DNA of 64,000 nt from Bacteroides sp. (GTDB lineage: Bacteria > Bacteroidota > Bacteroidia > Bacteroidales > Muribaculaceae), in NCBI GenBank assembly GCA_014801525.1, contig JAAVEB010000002.1, positions 17,621 to 81,620 on the forward strand, in the 5' to 3' direction. The translations under genes and the position numbers were made by a program. The notes beneath the pieces were generated by a model, which was given only the letters and a program-made list of their open reading frames with translations, searched no databases and was not told the origin of the DNA. Positions 1 through 9,442 of this stretch are shown piece by piece (position 1 is the first letter of the stretch; each line of letters begins with the position of its first letter).

Positions 1-1
1 G

Positions 2-418
2 ATCAAGAGCCTTGTACCTGACAAAGTTCGTATTCCCGCCTATATCGTGGTAATCGCTACGTTCGTGACCTTATTGCAGATGATCATGCAAGCCTATCTG
101 CCTGCTCTCAACGCAAGCTTAGGACTCTTCATACCTCTTATTGTGGTAAACTGTATCGTGCTCGGTCGCGCCGAGGCATTCGCTTCGCGCCACTCCGTTG
201 GCGATTCTCTTTTCGACGGTATCGGTATCGGCCTTGGATTCACCATCGCACTAACACTTCTTGGCGCGGTTCGTGAAATTCTCGGAACCGGCTGTGTGTT
301 TGGCGCCCAGATTTATCCCGAAACATTCGGTTCGCTCGTATTCGTGCTTGCGCCGGGAGCGTTCATCGCATTGGGATTTCTCGTGGCTTTGTTTAACTAC
401 ATCCGTAAACGCTCATAG
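2..418 (+). CDS. rnfE: RNF electron-transport complex subunit E (partial, 5' end off the window)
   Basis: Integral membrane subunit of the RNF complex, which couples electron flow between ferredoxin and NAD to ion pumping across the inner membrane. The reading frame is open from base 2, so the start lies upstream; 138 codons remain. Visible family features are several hydrophobic segments, the RnfA/E signature around VNCIVLGRAEAFA, and a final membrane helix ending in a basic tail (YIRKRS). The stop TAG is two bases before the ATG of rnfA, so the two are co-transcribed and probably translationally coupled. RnfE and RnfA are homologous; placement before rnfA and the GRAEAFA signature favour RnfE. 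The rest of the operon must lie to the left. Confidence 0.93.
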   Translation: MKSLVPDKVRIPAYIVVIATFVTLLQMIMQAYLPALNASLGLFIPLIVVNCIVLGRAEAFASRHSVGDSLFDGIGIGLGFTIALTLLGAVREILGTGCVFGAQIYPETFGSLVFVLAPGAFIALGFLVALFNYIRKRS

Positions 419-420
419 TC

Positions 421-1002
421 ATGCTCGCATATCTTTCAATTATCATAACGGCGATATTTGTAAATAACATCGTCTTCGCGCAGTTCCTCGGAATATGCCC
501 GTTCCTTGGCGTGTCCAAGAAGTTGTCGTCGGCTACCGGTATGGGAGCAGCCGTGACTTTCGTGATGCTTCTCGCCACTCTGGTGACCTGGTTGCTTCAA
601 ATATATGTGCTGAATCCTCTGGGACTCGCCTATATGCAGACTATCGTCTTCATTCTTGTGATCGCAGCGCTCGTTCAGATGCTCGAAATCATCCTGAAGA
701 AAATCGCTCCCGCCCTTTATCAGGCGCTTGGAGTGTTCCTTCCGCTCATCACCACCAACTGCGCGGTGCTCGGTGTTGCCATTCTCGTTATCCAAAAAGG
801 ATTTAACCTCGGCGAGTCATTGGTGTATGCAGTCGCAACAGCGATAGGCTTCACCCTGGCGCTGGTTATCTTTGCCGGAATCCGCGAGAAACTTGCCATC
901 ACTGACGTTCCCGCTCCAATGCGCGGAGTGCCCATCGCGCTTATCTGCGCCGGCATGCTCGCACTCGCTTTCATGGGATTTGCCGGAATCACCATCGGCT
1001 AA
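421..1002 (+). CDS. rnfA: RNF electron-transport complex subunit A
   Basis: Complete 193-residue integral membrane subunit of the RNF ferredoxin:NAD oxidoreductase, paired in the membrane with RnfE. The protein starts in a first helix containing IFVNNIVFAQFLGICPFLGVS, has the typical TTNCAVLGVA segment after about residue 110, and about six hydrophobic helices; length matches the family (about 190-195). It follows rnfE by two bases and is closed by a strong hairpin terminator at 1027-1064, so it is the last gene of the operon, as is common in Bacteroidales (order B-C-D-G-E-A in related genomes, from general knowledge). No odd features seen. Confidence 0.95.
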   Translation: MLAYLSIIITAIFVNNIVFAQFLGICPFLGVSKKLSSATGMGAAVTFVMLLATLVTWLLQIYVLNPLGLAYMQTIVFILVIAALVQMLEIILKKIAPALYQALGVFLPLITTNCAVLGVAILVIQKGFNLGESLVYAVATAIGFTLALVIFAGIREKLAITDVPAPMRGVPIALICAGMLALAFMGFAGITIG

Positions 1003-1026
1003 ATCTTAACGATAGACATTTTTATC

Positions 1027-1064
1027 AGCATGAGCCTCGAATAATTGAGGCTCATGCTTTTTTT
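1027..1064 (+). terminator. Rho-independent terminator of the rnf operon
   Basis: A 12-bp perfect stem (1027-1038 pairing with 1047-1058) with a short loop is followed by a run of seven T residues. It sits 25 bases after the rnfA stop and separates it from the promoter of the next cluster. Confidence 0.9.
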
Positions 1065-1094
1065 CATTAAAAGATGTAAATATCAGCTTTTTAA

Positions 1095-1126
1095 ATTGAT
1101 TTTACGGGAAAAGTGATTATCTTTGC
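1095..1126 (+). promoter_or_regulatory. Bacteroidetes-type promoter for the secreted glycan cluster
   Basis: ATTG at 1095-1098 (-33 box), a 20-base spacer and TATCTTTG at 1119-1126 (-7 box) match the TTTG / TAnnTTTG pattern. Predicted start near 1133, giving a leader of about 60 bases before the ATG at 1191. Confidence 0.75.
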
Positions 1127-1190
1127 AATTTATTGATAGCTAATTTGTAACATCTCTCTTTATAACAGTCCAATCATTTCAATTCCAATC

Positions 1191-1664
1191 ATGAAAAAAT
1201 TGATAATTTTGTTGTTTATCATCTGTTCTTCCTATTCATGCCTGCACACCTATGCGGCATCGGAATCGAACTGGATGATGCATACCGACACGCAACAGCG
1301 AATCGCAATGGAGAATGTGGAATGTCTCGTGGCAACGGATCATTCGGAACTCTTCTCGATATTGCTTAAGGATAATTCACTCATACCCGACGTGAAGGAA
1401 ATCACATTCAAGAAAGAATCTGTCGCGGGGATTCAGAACGCGGCTTCAACACGGGAGCCTCTTTTTGTCGCAGGAGCGTCGACACTGATCATTTCCAATA
1501 TTTCGGAACAAGCATTGAACATCGATATCTACAATTTGACCGGTCAGCGTCAGATTTCGGTTAAAGCCAATTCTGAAAAGACCGAGATAGACATAACCTC
1601 ACTTCCCGCGGGGGCTTATATAGTAGCCGTGGGGAATTCTTCATTTAAATTTCTAAAAAATTAA
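1191..1664 (+). CDS. Small secreted protein with a T9SS-type C-terminal sorting-like tail
   Basis: 157 residues. The first 22 or so form a signal peptide (MKKLIILLFII core, cleavage probably after the alanines near residue 23). The middle holds a short module ending in VKEITFKK, a pattern often seen in Bacteroidales cell-surface proteins just before the sorting tail. The last 60 residues resemble the Por secretion-system C-terminal domain: a beta-strand containing DIYNLTGQ, then LPAGAYIVAV, and a terminal FKFLKN. It therefore probably reaches the periplasm or cell surface. It is first in a cluster with the deacetylase-like gene (10-base gap) and the GH28 gene. No enzymatic domain is visible; it may be a surface or anchoring partner. 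Whether a type IX secretion system exists in this genome cannot be seen here. Confidence 0.7.
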   Translation: MKKLIILLFIICSSYSCLHTYAASESNWMMHTDTQQRIAMENVECLVATDHSELFSILLKDNSLIPDVKEITFKKESVAGIQNAASTREPLFVAGASTLIISNISEQALNIDIYNLTGQRQISVKANSEKTEIDITSLPAGAYIVAVGNSSFKFLKN

Positions 1665-1674
1665 TTTCTCTCCT

Positions 1675-3633
1675 ATGAAACGCACTGTAACAAGCATCAT
1701 TCTCGGCGCCGCAATAATCTTGCCCGCGATTGCGAATTTTGTAATCGAAACCAACGACGGAAAACGCCACGTTTCAAAAATGCCAAAATTTGAAAATGCC
1801 GGCAAGGTTGACGATATTGACATTGAAAATATTCTGCGCATAACCCACAACCCTCTGTCTTCGGCAGAAACCGCGCCTGAATTCAACGAGCGGAATCAAA
1901 ACAGGCTTGCCGTGCTCGACATGAATCAGCGTAACGGCGAAAACGAGAGCGGCTCGGAAAACAGCCGCAACGTGTATTCAGCCGAGTACATGGCTATGCT
2001 TGCAGGTATGCCCTCATTCACGACCCAAGACCTTCAGGAGGCGATGGATAAAGCCTCGATGATTCTGCTGTCGTCAAGAGTGAAACAATCTTCATTCACC
2101 ACCGATGAGTTGTCGGCTATCGAAAAGTGGGTGGCGAATGGCGGCGTAATCATCGCGCCCGCCATCGAATGCTCAAACAAGGGCGACCTGTATGAAATAT
2201 TCGGCTTGAGCGAGAGAGCATCGGGAAAAGCCTACACTACCCTCACGTGGGTCGACAGCGACTGCGAGGAGCTAAAATATTTTGACACTCCCGAGGAGAA
2301 AACCGTGGTGACAACCAATCTCAGCACTACCGCCTATGGAACGACCACCGGCGAAACGCTTGCCACGTTCAACGACGGAAAGAGCGCCGTGGTTAAAAAC
2401 ATACACGGGAAAGGGGCAGCCTACACCGTGGGGGTGCGGTGGCGCGACATGATACAGCGTTTCCACCTTAATAAGGACGGAAGCATACAGCGCTTGTCGA
2501 GCAATGCGTTTGAACCGTCGGGCGACGTATACTCTCTGTTCCTGCGTTCGGTCTATAATGCCCATAACCCTGTGAGCGTGTGGAAATACACTATTCCCGA
2601 CGGACAGCCGTCGCTGCTGGTGCCTACTCATGACTGCGACTCGCGCACTGCCTATGATTCGATGTACTATGTTTCAGACTATGAAAAAAGCCTCGGGCTA
2701 CGCGCCCACTACTTTCTGACAGTGCATTATTTCAGGGACGCGCCCTATCTGTCGGCATTTTATAATAGCGAAACCGTTGTCAAAGCCAAAGAGCTTCTCG
2801 CTGCCGGACACACCGTGGGCAGCCACTCCATCTGTCACTTCCCTGACTTCAACAAGACGGAACTATTCCCCATGGATATTGTCACCGAAGAAGAATATGC
2901 GGCGAGAGCCACCCACAAAACCGATACCACTGCAGGCGGATCGACCTGGGCTGAAGTGGTGCTGTCAAAGAATATTATCGAACGTGACCTCGGAAACAAT
3001 GTGCGTTCGTTCAGAAGCGGACACCTTTGCGTGAACAAGAATATGCCTGAAGCAAAAGTGGCAGGCAACTATAAATTCACGTCGTGCTATGCGGCAAGCG
3101 ACCTGCTCAGCAATTTCCCGTATTATATAAGACTTCAGAATGACTGGCCCGGCGAGCTCACCGACGTGCTGTCGATGCCTCTCCATATCTCGGACGTGTT
3201 CAGCAAGGACAAGATGGACGAGACCAATTGGGAAAGCAAAATCGACGTGTGGGTTCCGGTGTATGAAAAGTTGCGCGATAACCATGGCGCATGCATCCTG
3301 CTCATTCATCCTAACCGCAAGTGGAAGATGGAGGCTCAGAAATTACTTATCGAACGGCTTGGGCTTACGCCTCAGGAATTGTGCAATTTTGAAGAGTATG
3401 GCGAATTCTGGGTGAACAGGGCGAAGTTTGATTTCTCTTATGACTATGACGAGTCAACCGAGTCATTGATTATTAAAACTACGCGCGCAGAGATTGAAGC
3501 CAATCCCCGCCTCGGGCTGATGATCGAAGCCACCTCGCCCGTGAGCAACGCAACCGTAATTGACGAAACCGGAGCGATTCATCCTTCCAAGGTCAAACTC
3601 ACGCCTGATAACAAATATATCATATTGCTATAA
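1675..3633 (+). CDS. Secreted two-domain protein: GATase-like N-terminal domain plus polysaccharide-deacetylase-like domain
   Basis: 652 residues with an N-terminal signal peptide. Residues about 100-230 look like a class-I glutamine-amidotransferase-like (ThuA/DUF4350-type) fold: a strand MILLSS followed by ELSAIEKWVANGGVIIAP. From residue 310 a NodB-like deacetylase domain follows: HDCD at 319-322 in place of TFDDG, the metal-binding H-S-x-x-H at 384-388, the loop SFRSGH at 445-450, and LIHPNR at 543-548 carrying the late histidine. These positions fit motifs 1-3 and 5 of the family, so metal-dependent deacetylation of a glycan in the periplasm or outside is likely. Seven bases separate its stop from the GH28 gene, suggesting action on the same glycan. 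The N-terminal domain's role is unknown. The domain assignment is from motifs only. Confidence 0.72.
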   Translation: MKRTVTSIILGAAIILPAIANFVIETNDGKRHVSKMPKFENAGKVDDIDIENILRITHNPLSSAETAPEFNERNQNRLAVLDMNQRNGENESGSENSRNVYSAEYMAMLAGMPSFTTQDLQEAMDKASMILLSSRVKQSSFTTDELSAIEKWVANGGVIIAPAIECSNKGDLYEIFGLSERASGKAYTTLTWVDSDCEELKYFDTPEEKTVVTTNLSTTAYGTTTGETLATFNDGKSAVVKNIHGKGAAYTVGVRWRDMIQRFHLNKDGSIQRLSSNAFEPSGDVYSLFLRSVYNAHNPVSVWKYTIPDGQPSLLVPTHDCDSRTAYDSMYYVSDYEKSLGLRAHYFLTVHYFRDAPYLSAFYNSETVVKAKELLAAGHTVGSHSICHFPDFNKTELFPMDIVTEEEYAARATHKTDTTAGGSTWAEVVLSKNIIERDLGNNVRSFRSGHLCVNKNMPEAKVAGNYKFTSCYAASDLLSNFPYYIRLQNDWPGELTDVLSMPLHISDVFSKDKMDETNWESKIDVWVPVYEKLRDNHGACILLIHPNRKWKMEAQKLLIERLGLTPQELCNFEEYGEFWVNRAKFDFSYDYDESTESLIIKTTRAEIEANPRLGLMIEATSPVSNATVIDETGAIHPSKVKLTPDNKYIILL

Positions 3634-3639
3634 CCGATC

Positions 3640-5037
3640 ATGTTAAAAAATCTCGTAAAACTATCACTCGTTTCAGCGGCGGCAGTGTGCGCCCTTGCGT
3701 CGTGCTCGCCGAAGGAGGCGACTCCGTGGGATGAAATGGAGAATGTGCTCTCAAGAATCAAAGCGCCGTCATTTCCCGACAACACCTACACTATCTCGGA
3801 TTATTACACCGAGGGGGACTCGCTCTATACTAATGCAATCAACCTGGCGATAAAGACTTGCTCGGAAAACGGCGGAGGCACAGTGGTCATTCCCGACGGC
3901 ACATTCAAGACCGCCCCTATCAGACTGCTGTCAAACGTCAACCTGCATTTATCGGACAGCACCCTGCTGAAGTTCGTGACTGACGAAGAACTTTTTGACA
4001 CCGTGCTCACACGCATCGAAGGGATAGATTGCTACAACATCTCTCCCCTCATCTATGCCTACGAGGCGACAAATGTGGCTATCACCGGCAAGGGGGTTAT
4101 GGACGGATGCGCCGACACCACCAATTGGTTTACCCCGGCGCGTCTTAAAGGAGTTGTGAACGAGAACGGCGACAAAGTGAACGAGAAGACGCTGCTTTAC
4201 CAGATGAAGGAGGACTCGCTACCGGTGGAACAGCGCGTGTTTATCGGCAAGGAGGGAATACGCCCTCAGTTCATCAACCTGTATAAGTGCAAGAATGTTC
4301 TGCTCGAAGGCTTCACGCTCCACAACTCGCCTTTCTGGCTTATTCATCCTCTCATGTGTGAGAATGTGACGGTCAAAGGGGTGACCATGCAGAGCCATGG
4401 CACCAATAATGACGGATGTGACCCGGAGTCATGCCGTGACGTGCTTATCGACAGTTGCCGATTTGACACGGGCGATGACTGTATAGCAATTAAATCAGGT
4501 CGAGATCAGGACGGCAGGCGTTGGAATATGCCTTGCGAAAACGTAATCGTGAGAAACTGCTCGATGAAAGACGGACATGCAGGCGTGGCAATGGGCAGCG
4601 AGATAACCGGCGGAGTCAGCAACGTGTGGGTTGAAGACTGCGTGATGGACAGTCCGAACCTTGACCGCATAATCAGAATAAAATCCAATGCGGAAAGAGG
4701 GGGTGAAGTGCAAAACATATTTGCGCGCAACATCACCGTCGGCGAGTGCCGCCAGTCGATTCTGGGCTTCGAGCTCCAATACTGGTATGTGTATGACGGT
4801 CCTTATCTCCCCTATTTCCACAATATCCACCTCGAAAACATAACCAGCAAGAAGAGCCAGTATGTGCTCAACCTTGAAGGATTTGAGGATAAGGTTCAGG
4901 CACGCGACATCGTGATAAAGAATTGCACGTTTGACGGCGTTACCTCTCCCGAAATAAACCATATAGTGGGCGTTGAGGACATCACATTTGAAAATGTGGT
5001 AGTAAACGGCAAACCTTATACCTATAACGGGAATTAA
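3640..5037 (+). CDS. Glycoside hydrolase family 28 lipoprotein (polygalacturonase-like)
   Basis: 465 residues, with a lipoprotein signal peptide ending in the lipobox LASC (Cys22), so the enzyme is probably membrane-anchored. The body is a right-handed beta-helix with the GH28 signature residues: NNDG at 256-259 (usually NTD), GDD at 278-280, G-H-A-G at 312-315 and RIK at 346-348, which together provide the catalytic aspartates, histidine and substrate-binding arginine/lysine. GH28 enzymes hydrolyse alpha-galacturonide or related links in pectins. The upstream neighbours, a deacetylase-like protein and a small surface protein, fit coordinated attack on a decorated, possibly acetylated polysaccharide. 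No SusC/SusD pair is present nearby, so this is not a full polysaccharide-utilisation locus within the window. Confidence 0.88.
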   Translation: MLKNLVKLSLVSAAAVCALASCSPKEATPWDEMENVLSRIKAPSFPDNTYTISDYYTEGDSLYTNAINLAIKTCSENGGGTVVIPDGTFKTAPIRLLSNVNLHLSDSTLLKFVTDEELFDTVLTRIEGIDCYNISPLIYAYEATNVAITGKGVMDGCADTTNWFTPARLKGVVNENGDKVNEKTLLYQMKEDSLPVEQRVFIGKEGIRPQFINLYKCKNVLLEGFTLHNSPFWLIHPLMCENVTVKGVTMQSHGTNNDGCDPESCRDVLIDSCRFDTGDDCIAIKSGRDQDGRRWNMPCENVIVRNCSMKDGHAGVAMGSEITGGVSNVWVEDCVMDSPNLDRIIRIKSNAERGGEVQNIFARNITVGECRQSILGFELQYWYVYDGPYLPYFHNIHLENITSKKSQYVLNLEGFEDKVQARDIVIKNCTFDGVTSPEINHIVGVEDITFENVVVNGKPYTYNGN

Positions 5038-5067
5038 ACCCGACACAAATTCAATCAAACGCTTTCA

Positions 5068-5115
5068 ATATCCGCAGGATATCCCGGTCATCGGGAAATC
5101 CTGCGGATATATTTT
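5068..5115 (+). terminator. Rho-independent terminator after the GH28 gene
   Basis: A 13-bp perfect stem, 5068-5080 with 5098-5110, containing a nested CCCG/CGGG hairpin, followed by ATTTTCT. Ends the secreted glycan cluster. Confidence 0.85.
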
Positions 5116-5202
5116 CTCACCTATCCAGCATTTTTATCGCACGGAGACTTCACGGAAGTAAATAAAATTGGTCATGGCGGCTGAAATCTAACTGTTTTTA
5201 TG

Positions 5203-5210
5203 TACCTTTG
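5203..5210 (+). promoter_or_regulatory. alaS promoter -7 box
   Basis: TACCTTTG matches TAnnTTTG. No clear -33 box is seen at the right distance. Transcription should start near 5217, which makes an upstream TTG at 5219 almost leaderless and supports the ATG at 5249 as the alaS start. Confidence 0.65.
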
Positions 5211-5248
5211 CACTCTAATTGAACGAAATAACTACAACATACATCGAA

Positions 5249-7879
5249 ATGCTCACAGCAAAGGAAATCAGAGAGTCTTTCAAAGACTTCTTCCGCGGAA
5301 AAGGACACCAGATTGTTCCTTCCGCTCCAATGGTTATCAAGGATGATCCCACACTGATGTTCACCAATGCGGGAATGAATCAGTTTAAAGACATAATTCT
5401 CGGCAATGCAGCGGCGAAGCACAAACGTGTAGCCGATTCACAAAAATGTCTGCGAGTAAGCGGCAAGCATAATGACCTTGAAGAGGTGGGGATGGACACC
5501 TATCACCACACTATGTTTGAGATGCTCGGCAACTGGTCATTTGGCGACTATTTCAAGAAAGAAGCCATTGACTGGGCATGGGAATATCTTGTAGACGTGC
5601 TGAAACTGAATCCTGAAAATCTCTATGCAACGGTATTTGAAGGATCGGAATCAGAGGGTTTGAGCCGCGATGACGAAGCTGCGTCATTCTGGGAAAAACA
5701 TCTTCCCGCCGATCATATCATAAACGGAAACAAGCATGACAATTTCTGGGAAATGGGCGACACGGGTCCCTGCGGTCCCTGCTCGGAAATACATATCGAC
5801 CTTCGCAGCGAAGAGGAAAAGAAGCAGATTCCCGGCCGAGACCTCGTGAACCACGACCATCCCCAGGTGATCGAGATATGGAATCTCGTGTTCATGCAGT
5901 ATAACCGCAAGGCTGACGGCTCGCTCGAACCGCTTCCAGCCAAAGTGATTGACACCGGAATGGGTTTTGAACGTCTTTGCATGGCTCTTCAGGGCAAAAA
6001 ATCCAACTATGACACTGACGTGTTCACTCCCCTCATCAATAAGATTGCGGAACTTTCGGGCAAACGCTATGGCGACGATAAGAAAGTTGACATCGCAATG
6101 CGAGTCATCGCCGACCATGTGCGCACAATCTCGTTCTCAATAGCCGACTCGCAGTTGCCCGGCAACGCAAAAGCGGGATATGTGATACGCCGTATCCTGC
6201 GCCGCGCAGTGCGCTATGCTTACACGTTCCTCGATCAGAAACAGGCGTTCATGTATCGACTCGTCGACACTCTTATCGAAAGCATGGGTGAAGCTTATCC
6301 CGAACTTCCTCAGCAGCGCGAACTGATCATGCGCGTCATCAAGGAGGAGGAAGACGCTTTCCTTCGCACTCTTGACAACGGTATACGCCTTCTCGACAAC
6401 GCTATCGCAACAGCCAAGGCTCAGGGTAAAAATCAGATTTCAGGAAAAGAGGCGTTTGTGCTCTATGACACCTACGGATTCCCTCTCGACTTGACTGAGC
6501 TGATTCTGAAAGAAAACGGCATGAGTCTCGACAATGCCGAATTTGAGCAGGAAATGGCAGCTCAGAAAGCACGCGCCCGTAACGCTGCCGCCGTAGAGAC
6601 AGGTGACTGGATTCAGCTACGCGACGGCGAATCAGAATTCGTGGGATATGACACATTGTCGGCTCCCGGCAACATTCTGAAATATCGTCAGGTGAAGCAA
6701 AAGGGCAAGGAATTTTTCCAGCTGATACTCGACCGCACTCCGTTCTATGCTGAAATGGGCGGTCAGGTAGGCGACAGCGGAACCCTCACCTTCCCCGACG
6801 GAGAAGTAATTGAAATCTTCGACACAAAACGAGAAAACGGAGTTGCAGTTCATCTGACCAAGAAACTCCCCTCGGAAAACAATATCGACAAGACTTTCAC
6901 TTCACAGGTGAATGAAGAGGCGCGCGTCGCAACTTCATGCAACCACACCGCCACCCACCTTCTTCACGAAGCCCTACGCGAAGTGCTTGGAAGCCATGTT
7001 GAACAGCGCGGTTCGTTTGTTTCGCCCGACGTTTTGCGCTTTGACTTCTCTCATTTCCAAAAACTGACCCCCGAGGAGATCAAGAAGGTGGAGCATCTTG
7101 CCAACGAGCGTGTGCGCCGCGCCATCGCGCGTGACGAAGCTCGCAATGTTCCCATCGAAAAAGCTCGTGAAATGGGAGCAATGGCACTCTTCGGCGAAAA
7201 ATATGGCGACGAAGTGCGCGTGATACGCTACGGCAGCTCGGTGGAACTGTGTGGAGGAACTCACGTTGATAACACCGGTAATATCGGAATCATCAAAATC
7301 GTTTCGGAAAGCAGTATCGCTGCCGGAATACGACGCATCGAAGCCATCACAGGAAAGCAGGTGGAACTCGCCATTGAACGCATGCAGGACACTTTGCAGG
7401 AGATAGGCAGCATGTTTAACAACTCGCCTAATCTTGTCCAGGCTCTGCGCAAGTCAATCGAAGAGAACGCTGAATTAAAACGCCAGGCTGAGGAGTTCTT
7501 CCAGGAAAGAGCCAATAATCTTGCCAACAATCTTCTCAGCAAAGCCCGTGACGTGAACGGCATCAAAGTTGTGGAACACACCGGTATCGCCCTTCCCGAA
7601 GTGGTCAAGAGCGTGGCATTCCTTGTCAGAGCCAAATCGCCCGAGCACACAGTGTTCATCGGAGCTACTCATGACGCATCGAGCAAGCCGCTCCTAACCC
7701 TCATGATTACAGAAGACCTTACCAAAGAGGGCATGAACGCATCGACGGCAGTGCGCAACGCAGCTAAACTGATAAAAGGCGGCGGCGGGGGTCAGCCAGG
7801 ATTCGCTCAAGCCGGAGGCAAGGACAAAGAAGGCCTTGTCCAAGCCCATGAGAACATTAAGGAGACTCTGGGGTTATAA
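5249..7879 (+). CDS. alaS: Alanine--tRNA ligase
   Basis: Charges tRNA-Ala with alanine in the cytoplasm. 876 residues from the chosen ATG, the usual length. Order seen: class II catalytic core at the N-terminus ([13 protein letters not shown]-like start, then [43 protein letters not shown]), the tRNA-recognition region, the editing domain with its zinc ligands H-x-x-x-H ([12 protein letters not shown]) and C-x-x-x-H ([11 protein letters not shown]), and the C-terminal oligomerisation domain ending with a glycine-rich [14 protein letters not shown] segment typical of the family. An in-frame TTG ten codons upstream was rejected because it lies at the predicted transcription start. The lipoprotein hydrolase follows after four bases, so the two may share a transcript. 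Confidence 0.98.
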   Translation: MLTAKEIRESFKDFFRGKGHQIVPSAPMVIKDDPTLMFTNAGMNQFKDIILGNAAAKHKRVADSQKCLRVSGKHNDLEEVGMDTYHHTMFEMLGNWSFGDYFKKEAIDWAWEYLVDVLKLNPENLYATVFEGSESEGLSRDDEAASFWEKHLPADHIINGNKHDNFWEMGDTGPCGPCSEIHIDLRSEEEKKQIPGRDLVNHDHPQVIEIWNLVFMQYNRKADGSLEPLPAKVIDTGMGFERLCMALQGKKSNYDTDVFTPLINKIAELSGKRYGDDKKVDIAMRVIADHVRTISFSIADSQLPGNAKAGYVIRRILRRAVRYAYTFLDQKQAFMYRLVDTLIESMGEAYPELPQQRELIMRVIKEEEDAFLRTLDNGIRLLDNAIATAKAQGKNQISGKEAFVLYDTYGFPLDLTELILKENGMSLDNAEFEQEMAAQKARARNAAAVETGDWIQLRDGESEFVGYDTLSAPGNILKYRQVKQKGKEFFQLILDRTPFYAEMGGQVGDSGTLTFPDGEVIEIFDTKRENGVAVHLTKKLPSENNIDKTFTSQVNEEARVATSCNHTATHLLHEALREVLGSHVEQRGSFVSPDVLRFDFSHFQKLTPEEIKKVEHLANERVRRAIARDEARNVPIEKAREMGAMALFGEKYGDEVRVIRYGSSVELCGGTHVDNTGNIGIIKIVSESSIAAGIRRIEAITGKQVELAIERMQDTLQEIGSMFNNSPNLVQALRKSIEENAELKRQAEEFFQERANNLANNLLSKARDVNGIKVVEHTGIALPEVVKSVAFLVRAKSPEHTVFIGATHDASSKPLLTLMITEDLTKEGMNASTAVRNAAKLIKGGGGGQPGFAQAGGKDKEGLVQAHENIKETLGL

Positions 7880-7883
7880 TTAT

Positions 7884-8930
7884 ATGAACCGAATATTTAT
7901 ACAGATAATTGCAATGGTCGGCACGATAGCGCCGACCATTGTGTCATGTAGCGAGTCCTCTCAAGTCCAAGCGCCCGATTATGCAACCACATGGCAACCC
8001 GACACACTCGGCGACGGCTATGAGATGCGTTATGTGAGACAAAATGACGATTACAGCGGCGCCGTGAGGTCGACAATCATCAGGAAGCAAAGCCCGTGTG
8101 GAAGCGATCGAGGCATTCTCTATGTACACGGATTCAATGATTATTTCTTCCAGAAAGAGATGGGCGACCGCTTCGTTGACTCTTGTTACAGTTTTTATGC
8201 CGTAGACTTGCGCAAGTACGGACGCTCGATTATTCCCGGTCAAAAATTGTTTCAGGTTCGCGACATGAAAGAATATTTTCCCGATATCGACTCAGCGCTG
8301 GTTCAGATGCGCCATGACGGCATAACCGAAATTATACTCATGGGGCATTCTACCGGAGGACTCACGACATCATTGTTCATGAACTATGAGCCTGACCCGG
8401 GGATAAAGGGATTGATACTCAACAGCCCCTTTCTTGACTGGAATTTAAGTCCATTTCTTGAAAAAGCGGCGGTGCCGGCAGTCGATATAGCCGGAGCCTT
8501 ATTTCCGAACATAAAGATTTCACAAGACAAGAGTCGCCTATACAGCGAAAGCCTCTTGAAAAAATATGGGGGCGAATGGGACTACAACACGTCATGGAAA
8601 CTGGAGGAATCGCCCGATGTGGATGCCGGCTGGATAAGAGCAATAGAGGAGGCTCAGGAGAAACTGCACAAGGATTCCCACATCACCGTTCCCATCCTGT
8701 TGCTTCATTCCGATTCTTCCTATGCAGATGGCGACTCGCTCCAAAAAGCGAAGAGATCGGACGCTGTGCTCGATGTCGCTGACATATCAAAATATGGGAA
8801 ACTCTTAGGCGACAGCGTGACCGAAATAACCATAAAAGGCGGACTACACGACCTTGCCCTGTCACGGAAGGCGGCAAGAGATTCAATGTTCACAGTGATT
8901 TTTGAGTGGCTCAAAGCCAATCGAATCTAA
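7884..8930 (+). CDS. Lipoprotein alpha/beta hydrolase (serine aminopeptidase/lysophospholipase-like)
   Basis: 348 residues from the ATG at 7884; a longer reading starting inside alaS would remove the signal peptide from the N-terminus and is rejected. Residues 1-21 are a lipoprotein signal ending in the lipobox IVSC. The hydrolase fold shows an oxyanion-type HGFND segment, the nucleophile elbow GHSTGG with Ser156, and a late GLHD with His322 as the probable catalytic histidine; this layout matches the S33/monoacylglycerol-lipase-like group. It probably acts on an ester or amide substrate in the periplasm or at the outer membrane; the substrate cannot be read from the sequence. It follows alaS by four bases and ends at a strong terminator. 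Confidence 0.8.
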   Translation: MNRIFIQIIAMVGTIAPTIVSCSESSQVQAPDYATTWQPDTLGDGYEMRYVRQNDDYSGAVRSTIIRKQSPCGSDRGILYVHGFNDYFFQKEMGDRFVDSCYSFYAVDLRKYGRSIIPGQKLFQVRDMKEYFPDIDSALVQMRHDGITEIILMGHSTGGLTTSLFMNYEPDPGIKGLILNSPFLDWNLSPFLEKAAVPAVDIAGALFPNIKISQDKSRLYSESLLKKYGGEWDYNTSWKLEESPDVDAGWIRAIEEAQEKLHKDSHITVPILLLHSDSSYADGDSLQKAKRSDAVLDVADISKYGKLLGDSVTEITIKGGLHDLALSRKAARDSMFTVIFEWLKANRI

Positions 8931-8950
8931 ACAATATCTTCTTATTATTT

Positions 8951-8998
8951 GTTAAACCATCGGCAGCAAGGGAAAAAGCTGTCGATGGTTTAACTTTT
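8951..8998 (+). terminator. Rho-independent terminator
   Basis: A 17-bp stem, 8951-8967 with 8978-8994, with one G-U pair and a loop of ten bases, followed by TTTT. Ends the alaS-hydrolase unit. Confidence 0.88.
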
Positions 8999-9019
8999 AA
9001 GAGAAAAATTTAATGCGTT

Positions 9020-9442
9020 ATGCTTAGGATAAAGGAATTAGCAACAGTGACAATTTTATTGCTTTTAATTGCTTGCAGCAACAGCCTGTGGGATGAACTG
9101 CCCTCATCTATTTCCACATTCATATCAACCTATTATCCGATGTCGGGCATAAGCAAATATGAGGAGGCGAATGGCAATTATTATGTCACAGTCAAAAACG
9201 GCGCGTCGCTCGTGTTTGATTCAAACTATGAGTGGAAGAGCATCAACGGCAACGGAACGACATTGCCCGAAATTTTCGTGACCGACAAACTGCCTGAAAA
9301 GTTAGTAAGATATCTTACTGAACTTGAAGAAACCAATGCCGTATACGCCGCCGAAAATCAGCCGCGCGTGATAATCCTGTCAATGCTTAATTATAAAATC
9401 ACTTACACGAAAGAGACTGAAGAGGTCACTCAGGAAGAATAG
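9020..9442 (+). CDS. Small PepSY-like (DUF2874-type) lipoprotein
   Basis: 140 residues. A lipoprotein signal ends in LIAC (Cys19). The mature part has the pattern of the Bacteroidales PepSY-like periplasmic family: LPSSISTFISTYYP, then a strand region YYVTVKNGASLVFDSNYEWKSI in which a variable strand is followed by an FD-x-x-x-x-W turn. Members are thought to bind peptides or inhibit proteases, but no function is proven for this group. It stands alone between a terminator and a convergent gene whose 3' end overlaps it by 17 bases. No promoter box was recognised in the 22 bases between the hairpin and the start. Confidence 0.7.
   Translation: MLRIKELATVTILLLLIACSNSLWDELPSSISTFISTYYPMSGISKYEEANGNYYVTVKNGASLVFDSNYEWKSINGNGTTLPEIFVTDKLPEKLVRYLTELEETNAVYAAENQPRVIILSMLNYKITYTKETEEVTQEE

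Noticed and set aside
436-795. Open frame opposite rnfA
   Set aside because: It is a shadow of a highly conserved membrane gene with no independent features.
5219-5248. TTG start extending alaS by ten codons
   Set aside because: It lies about two bases after the predicted transcription start and the added residues are not part of the AlaS core; ATG at 5249 gives the normal length.
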